From: Entoloma clypeatum
Lineage: Eukaryota > Basidiomycota > Agaricomycetes > Agaricales > Entolomataceae
NCBI GenBank assembly: GCA_963565915.1
Contig: OY751485.1
Coordinates: forward strand, 5,704,001-5,768,000
Length of the DNA: 64,000 bases
Direction: 5' to 3'
Each line of letters opens with the position of its first letter. Position 1 is the first letter of the stretch. Both the position numbers and the translations under genes were made by a program. The notes under the pieces are model-generated. The model worked only from the letters and a program-made list of their open reading frames with translations, ran no database searches and was not told the origin of the DNA. Positions 1-9,500 of the stretch are shown piece by piece.

Positions 1-159
1 TCGGATTTGCCGGTAGGCTACCCATGATTCTCGTAGGAGTAGGATGACTTCGTCTGGGGCCACGTTGCGGTTGAGGAGATTCTGCCTCGAGGTGGTGTAG
101 GCCTCTCCCTCAAAATTGGGTTCAGTGTCGAGAAGGGGGTCGGGGATGTTGAATGGCAT
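1..159 (-). CDS. Partial gag-like open reading frame, cut by the window edge
   Basis: An ATG at 159 (minus strand) opens 53 codons without a stop to the left edge. The peptide begins MPFNIPDPLLDTEPNFEGEA and continues with a segment rich in Arg/Leu/Trp (ending ESWVAYRQIR). By pattern it resembles the N-terminus of short gag-like proteins of fungal Ty3/gypsy elements, but that is recall of a family style, not a search result. No LTR was recognised beside it. It could also be the first exon of a host gene. Only the start codon and open frame are directly seen. Confidence 0.35.
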   Translation of the reverse strand, partial: MPFNIPDPLLDTEPNFEGEAYTTSRQNLLNRNVAPDEVILLLRESWVAYRQIR

Positions 160-746
160 TAGTCGTGGTTAAGTATTGTGTGTGTGTGTAAAGGAATGAC
201 AATGAGAAAAGAATGACAATAGGGAGAAGATTGAAAATACGTGAGGTGTCTCGAAACGAGCTTTATCAGTTGAGGGTGTTTGGAGGTGTGGATGCGGCTG
301 TGTGCGATGAGTTTGACGTTCATTTCGCAAATTGCTTGGGCCTTGAAGCTTGAAGACCCGCTGAGTGCGGCAGTCTCGTTTGTGAACTAAGTGCCGCTTC
401 GGAGATGATGGTGGGAGGTATGGTAGATGTCAAAAGGAAACGAGCTTATCAGCTCGTGCTGCTGGAACGTGGACGCGGCAGAGAGAAAGAGTTGATGCCG
501 CATCCACGTGATGCGCCGAAGACAATACTCAAGTTCCCTCATGCCTTGATTGATACTTTTTTCCTTTTCGCCACCAGAAGCTGGTGCGCAAGACCGATTT
601 ATGGCCAAGAATCCTCCAGGTTTGTCTGATTTGTTCGCTGACCACTTCCCGTCACGAGGTTGTCCGAAGTTGACGGCCCGGTTCCGAATTGCGATGGGGC
701 TCAGACTCAACATCCCTCACTAATTCCCCTGAACTTGCAAAACGCG
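160..746. other. Intergenic region upstream of SQS1
   Basis: No supported gene. A short TG run lies at about 177-188. Weak ORFs on both strands (for example 405-629 plus, 387-713 minus) overlap each other and have no recognisable content. The right part must include the SQS1 promoter and 5' UTR. The left part lies upstream of the minus-strand fragment at 1-159, so the interval is probably divergent. Confidence 0.5.
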
Positions 747-3700
747 ATGAGCGGCGGCGGTCACAATTCACGCGGTGGTCGCGGTGGCGGGCGTGCACGC
801 GGCCGATCTCGAGGACCATCTCACTATCAGCAACGAGGAGGACGAGGACGAGGACGAGGACAAGCGCCGTTCAGGGGTGGAGGATATCATAAGCTGGAGG
901 AGATGGACGAGGTCTATCTGATGGCAGAGAGTGCGTATATCCACAGCCAGTGTGGTCCGACGTGAATAAACCCTGGCATTCAGACACACTCTATGACCAC
1001 AATCCCAATTCTCGGACTGCGACACCCCGTGGTGGTGGGGTCAGGGGACGTGGGAGGGGCTCCCAGCCGTTGTCTAATCGTGGATCTGGAAATAATACGC
1101 CTGCTAGAGGTGCTGCGACCCCTCGTGGAAGAGGAAGAGCCAACGAATACTTGTCGTCTCCGGGAAGAGGGCTGGGCAGAGGTGGGATCGGCGACAAATC
1201 ACCCAGGGGCCGAGGAAAAGCTCGCGGAGGGGCCAAATTTCGCCCCGATGCACCTCTTTCTGGGTTACTTTACGCGGAAAGACCTCTCCTTCGTCCTGTG
1301 GTTTTTGTGCGCTCGGTGTTGACAGGCACCTTGTTCAAAGAGGAGGATGAAATCTTCAAACCTGTTGCTGAAGACGTCGGTGAGTGGTTATCTCGTTTTT
1401 TTCTGTCCAGTTCAAGAAGATATTTAAAAACACATTTGTAGGCGAAGAAGAAAAGAGTCATGTCCCAACAGCCGACCGAGTCTTCCGAGTTTTCAGTGGT
1501 GGCAATATCCCCCGCATCACCTCTTCGGCGTCAGAAGAAGACGATGATGGCGGTGGAGGTGACGATCTTGAAGAGATCGATTTCAACGACATGGGGAAAC
1601 TTTTAGATCTTCCTGATCATAAGCGATCGGCTGGAATCGAGGTCATCGAAGAGAGGTTTTCGGGTTTTTACATCGACACCAAACCCACGCATGCGGCGTC
1701 ATCTTCACCCCGTGCTGATACCCCCATGGCCGTCGAGGGGCCCACTGTTCCCTCCCAGCCGCACGTTGGCAACATGGACCCCGAAAATATCAAGTTGACT
1801 CCTGGGTTACCCTCTCAAGTCTCCGCCGAGGAAGAGGCCCTCGCCATTGAAACCGGACCAGAGCCAACACTCATAGAGGTCTATCCTTCGTCACCCCATA
1901 CCTCTTCAACGCCAACAGTCCCTGCATCATCAAAAACGTCGTCCGCTCCTCCCATCCAAGCCACAGAGCCAGACCTATCTGCAACGATGCCACAGGACGA
2001 ACAACACAAGGACCACGCAGGCTTCTACATCGATACTGAACCTTCCCCCGTCCCTTTAGACACCTCACCCTCCACACCCCCTCCCATCATCGCTTATGAC
2101 CCTTCCTCCCCAGGAGACGAAGTAATCGTCTACGTCGCACCCCATCCACGCTCGCAGTCGTCCCAGCCAGGGATGGAAACACCCGGCCGTCCGACTGTTC
2201 TTCATTCCGCCTCTATCCCGCCCGTGACGTCGATACTGACGGGAACGACCCGCACACCCGCGAGCCTCCCATCACCTCCACCACCACCACCTCCCCCGCC
2301 TCCGCCCTTCGCCTCCATCTCCTTCTCAAACTTCCCGACTACGCCTTCCCCATCCAAGCCGAGGCAGACGCAGCACCCGCTCGCCGGCGCGAGAAGAAAC
2401 ATGAAGATGAAAGGCGCTCGGGGAGGGGGGATTGGGGGATTGTTTTTGGAGGGGGATGTGGATTCTTCGGTGCGGGTGAGGAGGCGGGTGTGGGATGCAC
2501 GGGTGAAGAAGAAGCGGATGGAGAGGGTGGAGATGATGCGGGGTGTGTTTGGGGGAGCGGGAACGGGAGCGGGAGGAAGAGGAAGAGGAGGAGGGTTTGG
2601 GGCGTCGGCGTTGGCGGTTGCGGAGGCGCAGCTGCGTGGGGGTGAATTTGGTTTTGGGGGGAAAGATTCGAGGTGGGAGGAGAGGAGGAGGGGGGATTCG
2701 GATGTTGATTGGGGGGATGAGAGTGGAGGCGAAAGTGGAGGTGAAGGTGAAGGTGGGGTCGCGGAAGGGATGGAGCTTGATCCAGAGTTGGCTGATGGGG
2801 ATGAGGCTGCGATGGGGAGGTTTGTGAAGGGCATGCTGGGGAGAGACGCGGGGAGGTGGGGGACGGTGGGGGACGTGGAGGACAAAGAGAGGATGCAGGT
2901 CGAAGATGACGAGAATGGTGGGGAGGAGCGTGGATCGAGTGGGGAAGAAAACGATCGCGATGAGGATGATGAGGAGGACGCCGATGAGGAGGTGGATAAG
3001 GTACTTGACAAGGAGGAAGAGCTTCTGATTGCGGAGGATGTGGAGCTTGATGGGTTGGATGAAGAAGAGGAAGACGAGGATGGGACTGATGATGACGAGA
3101 GTGAGGATAAGGGCGACAGTCCGGGAAGAAGTTTCCAGGCGCGGTTGGAGAGACTGAGGAACCAGGCGAGGGGGAAGAAGGTTCAAGATGGGAGATGCAT
3201 CACGACGTCGACCGACGACGAGGATGACGCTTTCACGGAGAATCTTTCATGGACGAAGACCGACGAAGACGAGGCGTATATTGCGCATATGCAGGTGAGC
3301 TGTCTTACGTCCTAGCCTAATGATTCGCTGATAAACTTTTTTTTTTTGAAGGACATCCTGGATGAAAATGACTCGATATTGAAAGGCCGAGACCGGAAAG
3401 CAAGGAATAAACTCTTCCGTGCGGTCCGTGATGGCGACTTCGAGGATCTGGATGATGAGTTCATCTTCAAGCCAGCCAGTGAGGCCACTCCTTCATGCAC
3501 GTTTGCTCCTGTATGTCCTCATTTATTCCTTCACCAGAAAAACGGAAAGACAAAGGGAAAGACCTTCCTGCGTCTCTTCAAGTGCAGTGGGAGAAGGACC
3601 GCCTCAAAAAAGCCGAATATAAACGCGAGCGCGCTCTTGAGAAGCTCCAGGCCGCAGCGGACCCTCTCTCTCCAAATAAAGGCGGCAAAAAGGGACGCAA

Positions 3701-4347
3701 AGCTATGCTCAAGGCGGCGAAGCTCGAGTCAACGATCACCGTCATTCCGAACAGGGTGATTGACATGACGACGCTGGTACAGCAGATCCGGCGGTTCCTG
3801 GCTGATATCGGAGGACCACAGAGCACGGCGCTGCCGCCGACGAACAGGGAGACGAGGAAGCAGGTGCATGAGATGGCGGCTGCGTTTGGGCTGAAGAGCG
3901 TGAGTAAAGGGAAGGGAGAAGCAAGGTACACCACATTGTTCAAGACCACGAGGAGTGGGGTTATGGTAGACGAGAACAAGGTGGCGAAGGTCATGAGAAG
4001 GGCTCAGAGGGGCAGCGGTGGGTTTGGTGGAAATAGGGAGAATGGGAGAGACGAGAGAGGGGAAGGCGGGAAAGGCAAAGGAAGGGGGGGCATGCCTAAG
4101 CATAGGGAGGGGGACCAAGTCGGGAAGGTCTTGCGTTTCGATTTTTAACCCTTGTCGGACTCAAGCTGACAGCTGTATTTACCCTTAGGCTGCACCCAAG
4201 ATTGGGGAAGGTAATATTGGGTTCAAGCTGTTATCGCAGATGGGGTGGTCAGAGGGGGACCGGATTGGGGTTTCTTCGGACGGCCTTGATGCCCCTATCA
4301 CTGCTGTCATCAAGCACTCGAAGTTGGGTTTGGGCGCCACAAAGTGA
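747..4347 (+). CDS. SQS1: Sqs1-like R3H and G-patch domain protein, six exons
   Basis: Inferred exons are 747-930, 984-1379, 1442-3294, 3352-3478, 3538-4127 and 4189-4347. Every junction keeps the frame, giving about 1102 residues. Intron donors are GTGCGT, GTGAGT, GTGAGC, GTGAGG and a weaker GTCTTG; introns are 53-62 bp. The N-terminus is Arg/Gly-rich (GRGRGRG-type repeats), followed by acidic and proline-rich low complexity. An R3H domain lies near residues 930-990 (starts TLVQQIRRFLADIG), and a G-patch forms the C-terminus from about residue 1051 (GFKLLSQMGWSEGDRIG). This architecture is that of yeast Sqs1/Pfa1, which activates the DEAH helicase Prp43 in spliceosome disassembly and ribosome biogenesis, mainly in the nucleus. 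It is longer than yeast Sqs1 because of low-complexity inserts. The start at 747 is chosen because MSGGGHNSRGG begins the RGG region; an in-frame ATG at 660 is possible. Confidence 0.88.
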
Positions 4348-4516
4348 CGAGTAGGAATGCGTTCTCAAGATGTTGTGTGATGTTTCTTCGGTATATCACA
4401 GCCTATATATGTGAAGCTACGTGTGTGGTTCCAAGAGTCTGTAATCCTAACCAAAGAGAGAAATTTTTAGATTCTCGAAACGTTGTAATAAAAAATGTTT
4501 GAGAAGAGATCTTTGT

Positions 4517-4987
4517 TCAGAATAATACAGGAGCATGTTCTTGAAGGCATCTGAAGAAAATAGGCTTATCGCTTATGCCGCATCTTCCCCAGATTTGACA
4601 AGCACGATCGTCGATGCGTTTCAACACCCTCTTGCTAACTTTGCGATATGGGCGATTAGCATCCTGGAGAAGAATCAAGAGGGATGCGGGACGCCTAAAA
4701 GCTGGAGTCTCCACAGGAGCCGCGAAACTTCTAGACCGAAGGCTCTCCAACATCTCAAACATGGCGTCCACGTCGGCCGAGACAACGCGGGCAACGACCT
4801 TCTCAAGCTTGGCAGCACATTCACCACGAGCGATCTGCATCATGATGGTGGGAGTGAGGAACGCCGTCGAGGTGATGGATGTCAAGGAGGGCACGGCATG
4901 AAGGATTGATTCCAGTGGGGTGGACCAAATATCCCGGAAAGCGAGCTCTGTGAGACAACTTGATGAACGGGAGAGGAGCGCCACTTG
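4517..4987 (-). pseudogene. F-box/LRR-type gene, 3' part (piece 5 of 5)
   Basis: An open frame on the minus strand (ATG at 4984, stop near 4517) has leucine-rich-repeat style text such as CLTELAFRDIWSTPLESIL and VPSLTSITSTAFLTPTIMMQ, typical of Agaricomycete F-box/LRR proteins. It has no F-box of its own. Removing the AT-rich insert at 4988-5143 joins it to the LRR piece at 5149-5366. It is therefore the C-terminal end of a host gene broken by several insertions. F-box/LRR proteins act as substrate adaptors of SCF ubiquitin ligases; this copy is very unlikely to be functional. Confidence 0.6.
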
Positions 4988-5143
4988 TAATTTTGGTTGT
5001 ACTTGTAGAAGTATTAATGTAAATAAAAATAGAAATTACTATTTACTAGAAAATAATCTAGAAAGTAAAAATTAATAAATATACTTCTATTTTAAAATAA
5101 GTAGATAAAATAAAATAGAATTTTTTATTTAGTACTAATAAAT
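4988..5143. mobile_element. 156-bp AT-rich insertion in the F-box/LRR gene
   Basis: Extremely AT-rich, unlike its surroundings. It is bounded by the 5-bp direct repeat ACTTG (4983-4987 and 5144-5148), which fits a target-site duplication. Excising it together with one repeat joins LRR-type coding text on both sides in frame (minus strand, ...IGQ|VALLSRSSS...). No clear terminal inverted repeats or coding capacity. It could be a MITE, a SINE-like tail or a fragment of organellar DNA. Confidence 0.5.
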
Positions 5144-5148
5144 ACTTG

Positions 5149-5366
5149 ACCAATGCAGATGGGGTACATGTGGCAGTGGTTTCCGTCTGTTGACAAAATA
5201 TATCCACAGACTCGGACACCTGGATGGTAAAGCGTGACAGCGATGGAAGAACCAAATAGGAAAGCAGATGCTCCTCCACAACCTCGTATGTGCACGATGT
5301 CAAATACAGAGACGACAGATGTAGCAGAGAAATGATGCTCTCGGTCTGGTGTAGGACGATGCAAAG
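5149..5366 (-). pseudogene. F-box/LRR-type gene, internal LRR piece (piece 4 of 5)
   Basis: On the minus strand one frame reads SSLYLTSCTYEVVEEHLLSY followed by LVLPSLSRFTIQVSES, a typical leucine-rich repeat stretch. The piece ends at the copia A TSD (CAAAG, 5362-5366) and continues at 11238. A frame change relative to the neighbouring pieces shows it is decayed. Confidence 0.6.
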
Positions 5367-5715
5367 TGTTGAACATATCGCCAGATATGTCGCACTATGT
5401 GCTTGTCACAGAAAGTGACTATAAGTCACTATTACCATATATGTGAGTTTATGGTATAACCACGGACGCATGACTTGTTTATGTATTGTTTGTACAATGG
5501 TCCGTGCGCATATTGGATTAGTATAAATACCCATGTATTTAGTACAATGAATCCTAACTTCTTGAACACCCCAGTTCTTTGAGTTAACTAACAAGCTAGT
5601 CCAGCTTCTAGAATATCTTTAGTTACTCTTTACCAGGTTAGTGGAGCTTCCTTCATGCCTTCGTACCGTTACATCTTGAGCGCCCTTTGGGCTGCCTATG
5701 TCGGTTACTTCATTA
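5367..5715 (+). repeat. 5' LTR of copia A
   Basis: 349 bp, starts TGTTGAAC and ends TTCATTA rather than the usual CA. It contains a TATA box at 5522 and the start codon of ORF1 at 5655. It matches the 3' LTR at all but four positions (three of the four differences are G/A, one is C/G). Confidence 0.95.
5522..5528 (+). promoter_or_regulatory. TATA box of the copia A LTR
   Basis: TATAAAT within ATTAGTATAAATACCC, about 130 bp upstream of the ORF1 ATG. It is repeated in the 3' LTR at about 11039. Probable transcription start is roughly 25-35 bp downstream, so the ORF1 start codon would lie inside the genomic RNA leader (R/U5). Confidence 0.65.
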
Positions 5716-6491
5716 GGTTATGGGCCCCGGCCCTAGCGCCGCATGCTCTAAGTATCTTAGCTTTTGCGCTATTATTGGCAGCATCCGCTTTGTATGCTAG
5801 CCTGGAGACTGGTTTCCTCAGTATCGAATACATCGAGCTCGATGGTTCCCTTAACGGTGAACCTCGAAGTATTCGAGGTATTGAATGTACCTTTCAGTGG
5901 GTCATTCTTGATCGATTACTTGAGAGAATCCCTGTTACATTGATCGCATCACGAGAGCAAGTCCATATGGTGCCAACGGCACAGGGTTCAGTCCCTGCAG
6001 GTCATGATGACAATGGACGCATCGTTGCACGTTGCGGGGTGTGTCGACAACTTGTTGTTGACAGTCAGCATTGCCCAAGGCATTGCATAGACAACACCAC
6101 CTTTGACTACTCGTGTGCTACGTGTGATACAGGAACAGCCAGGACTCGAGTTCTAAACCGCAGACGGCGTAATCACCGTACTGAGGTACCTGTTGCGGTA
6201 CCTACCCAAGATGGAGATCCCACGGATCCTCCGCCCGTGTATGTTGATGATGGGACCATCCCTGAAGCACACGGGGCACCTCCTCTTTCGCCTCCGACCC
6301 GACAAGTTCGGTTGCCGGATAATGACTCCTTAATTGAAGCGGCGAACAGAGCGAATGAAGTCATGCTCCCTGTTCAGGGAGGATCTTGCACCTGTGGGCA
6401 ACACAGCACTCAGGGCGCACATGACGATTGGGTAGAATTAGTGATGGCATTTCATATGCTACCACTAGACCAAACAGGGAACGAAGAATGA
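5655..6491 (+). CDS. Copia A ORF1: membrane protein with Cys/His cluster, starts in the LTR
   Basis: 278 codons upstream of gag-pol. The ATG and first 20 codons lie inside the 5' LTR, and the primer-binding site is read as coding sequence (RLWAPALAP). Two hydrophobic segments, about residues 4-23 and 28-50, predict a membrane anchor. Residues 127-157 form a cluster C127-x2-C130, H139-C140, H143-C144, C154-x2-C157 that looks metal-binding, followed by an Arg-rich patch (about 165-175), a proline-rich stretch and C245-T-C247. No gag, env or enzyme signature is recognised. The ORF ends 92 bp before the likely gag ATG at 6584. Copia elements normally have no such frame, so this is an accessory gene of unknown function. 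It might target particles to membranes, act env-like, or be a captured host sequence. Absence of stops over 837 bp argues for recent selection or recent insertion. Confidence 0.65.
   Translation: MPSYRYILSALWAAYVGYFIRLWAPALAPHALSILAFALLLAASALYASLETGFLSIEYIELDGSLNGEPRSIRGIECTFQWVILDRLLERIPVTLIASREQVHMVPTAQGSVPAGHDDNGRIVARCGVCRQLVVDSQHCPRHCIDNTTFDYSCATCDTGTARTRVLNRRRRNHRTEVPVAVPTQDGDPTDPPPVYVDDGTIPEAHGAPPLSPPTRQVRLPDNDSLIEAANRANEVMLPVQGGSCTCGQHSTQGAHDDWVELVMAFHMLPLDQTGNEE
5716..5730 (+). promoter_or_regulatory. Primer-binding site of copia A (half initiator tRNA-Met type)
   Basis: GGTTATGGGCCCCGG directly follows the LTR. The reverse complement includes GGGCCCATAACC, the anticodon arm of eukaryotic initiator tRNA-Met. 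The same 15 bases follow the LTRs of B1 and B2, whose LTRs are otherwise unrelated to A. Drosophila copia is primed by a cleaved half of this tRNA, so internal priming is inferred here. Confidence 0.8.
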
Positions 6492-6583
6492 TGATCGACA
6501 AGGCAGCTCGACTATTTATTTTCTGATGCGCTTTTTCGATATTTCATATGCTGATTCTATTTATGTTTACCAGCATCATCATG

Positions 6584-9500
6584 TCTTCAAACTCGAAACT
6601 CAACCTCGCTTCCTCCGTTCCCAAACTCACCACCACAAACTTCTCCATCTATCAGGAGAAAATGAGCGCCTACCTCAAGGCTGCTAAAGTGTGGAGGATC
6701 GTCACTGGCGATAAAAAGATTCCGGTTGACCCTAAAGAGACAGACTTCCAAGATAAGTTAAACACTTGGCATGAGCAGGACGATCAGGCCCAAGGCCTAA
6801 TTCAGATGTCCATTTCGGACTCTCTCGTCCATCACATCAAGGGAGCTAAAACCTCCAAGGAGATGTGGGACCTGATTGCTGTTAAACTGTCCACGGTCGG
6901 CCCGTCCACCGTCTTTGCTGATTTTCAGCAACTCCTCCGCACCTCTCTTTCTCCCGCCGATCCTTTATCTGGCATCGATAAGATGCAGACCCTTTTTCAA
7001 CGACTCGAGCACAACCACATAGACATCCCCAAGTTCGTCCGGATCATGATGATCCTGAATGGACTGCCTCAAGGCTATGATGGTCTAGTACACAGCATCC
7101 TTTTTGATGCGGTACACTATGTGGCACCTAGCGGAGATCAATCCGCTGTACTCAAGATCGAGAAAGTAATCGAGCAAGTACGCTCAGAATACTTCCGTAA
7201 AAACCCGCACGCTCCACAGTCCCAAGGAAGCGCTCATGCGAACAAAATCTCTGCGGTAAAACACGCTCGTCCTAACCCCCCGAAATACCAGCCTCGCACT
7301 GGACCCTCTCAGGGATCTTCGGAAGGACCGGCTGCTAACCAGCAGCATTCGCATCAGCACTCCAAGCCCTGGAAAGGCAAGGGACGTGGAACTTCTGCCG
7401 GGAAGACCAAGGGCAAAGGATCCTGGAAAGGTAAAGAGAAGGCACATTTTGCCTCCTCTGCCATGGATAGCGCCCCTGATGGGCAGCTCCCAATCCAGAC
7501 CTTGCCCAACACGGTCATTTACGAAAATGGGTCTATCTTCACTCCGCACCCCTCATCATCCACCGATTGGAGGATTAGGAACAACCAATCGCTTGTGATC
7601 GGTAATATTCCTGGCCCGGGCCCTTTCACGGACCTGGATGGAGCGCGCACACTGGCTAACAGCATTGGTGTCCCTCCAACAGCTCAGAATCTAACTCGCC
7701 TCGTTGAGGTTCCTGCGCTTCAACGTAATGAAGCTGCAACGTCAAGGCCGCTCTCAGCGCCTCCGACAATGGACCCCCGGAATCACCGCATTCCGGTTTT
7801 CGAAGAAACGCCGAGTAGAATCAGCTGGGCCGATGAGATGGAGACAGAAGACATAGCCCCCACCATAAGGGGCTATTACGATGAAGGATACGTCAATGAC
7901 TATATGGAGTATGAAGTTTCCCATGGTGATGGAAACAACGACGACATGGGGTATGTTTCACATTCAAAAGCACGTACAATGCAGTTAACAAATACTTCAC
8001 AGAAGCCTCTTTGGAGACGAGTGAATGGACGGCGGTCCAATGTATTTTTATCATCTGCTGTACATGCGCTTATAGCGCAAATAAATTCTCATTATGTGAA
8101 TTGTGCTGAATGTAAGAAACAGAATCAATCCAATTGGATTCTTGATTCAGGAGCATCATTGCACTTTACTTATGATATCAATGATTTCATTGAGTATACC
8201 CCACTAAAAGATCGTCAATCTGTGCAAATTGCACAGAAAGGTCACACTATTCAGATCCTTGGACAAGGGACGGTGTTGATTAATCACACCATCAAGAAAA
8301 ACGGGAGAAAACAAAACAAAATAACTCGTCTATCACCCGTTTATTATATACCAGATTTAGACGTTCGTCTTTTATCTGTAGGCGAGATCCTTAAACAAGG
8401 AAATGAAATTAGCGGACGATTTGGTTCGATCACGCTAAAGACCAATTCAGGTCTTCCTTTGTTTATGTGTTATCCTCATAAGGCAAATGAATCGATTTAT
8501 TGGCTAAACGCCACGATCATTAAAGAGGAACGAATACACTTGGTTAGTCTTAGTGTCTCACAGTCTGTTGATTATGACACTTGGCACAAGCGATTCGGAC
8601 ACCCTTCACATGAAGTACTGCGACATGCTTCTAAACATGTCAAAGGTTTCAATGGAGTGGACAAACCGTCCACTGAGCGACCCTGCAAAGGATGCGCTCT
8701 TGGAAAGATGCCTTCAAAATCTTTCCCACCATCTCAGACACGTGCTAAAGCACCTCTTGAGCTAATCCATTTGGATTTAAAGCAATTCAAGAAGGCAACT
8801 TATAGCAAATATAATTATTATATCAGCTTTGTTGATGACTACACATCACACGCCTGGATCTCTTTATTGAGACTAAAATCCGATGCACACTCTGCACTTC
8901 GTGATTTTAATGCCATGGTTAAAAACCAATTCAATACGATAATTAAAACTTGGCGTTTTGATGGCGGCGGTGAGTTTGTCCCTTTCCAAGCAGATATGCG
9001 TGAGATGGGAATCCAGGGTGAAGTTACTGTGCCGCACCAGCCACAGCAAAACGGTCGTGCAGAACGTTTCAACAGAACTTTAATGGATAAAGCACTTGCT
9101 ATGTTGCATGATGCTTGCCTACCCGAAATATGGATTCAATTTGCGGTAGAACATGCACTTCACTTGTATAACCGAACTCCATTGAAAAGACATGGATGGC
9201 TTACTCCATATGAGTCCCTTAAAAAGGAAAAGCCTGATGTGTTGAACCTACACGTTTTTGGATGTGGTGCTTATGTCTTTCTTCCGAAAGAAGTTCGTAC
9301 TACCACCGCTAAATCCGAGCTGATGATCTTCATCGGATTTAAAACTGGAACTAAAGGTTACTGGTTTATGCGGATGTCAAACAACGTGGTCTTCATAGGT
9401 GTCACAGCAATGTTTGATGAACAGCTGTTCCCAAAATGTTCTACATTGAACAAAATACCTTCGATAACACAATACCATGATCCAACATCAGACGATATGG

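Noticed and set aside
2202..3186. Long minus-strand frames of 269 and 286 codons opposite SQS1
   Set aside because: They are Ser/Pro/Arg low-complexity mirrors of the purine-rich SQS1 exon 3, without motif or splice context.
5716..5730. tRNA-Met-like sequence as a tRNA gene
   Set aside because: Only the anticodon-arm complement is present; position next to the LTR identifies a primer-binding site.
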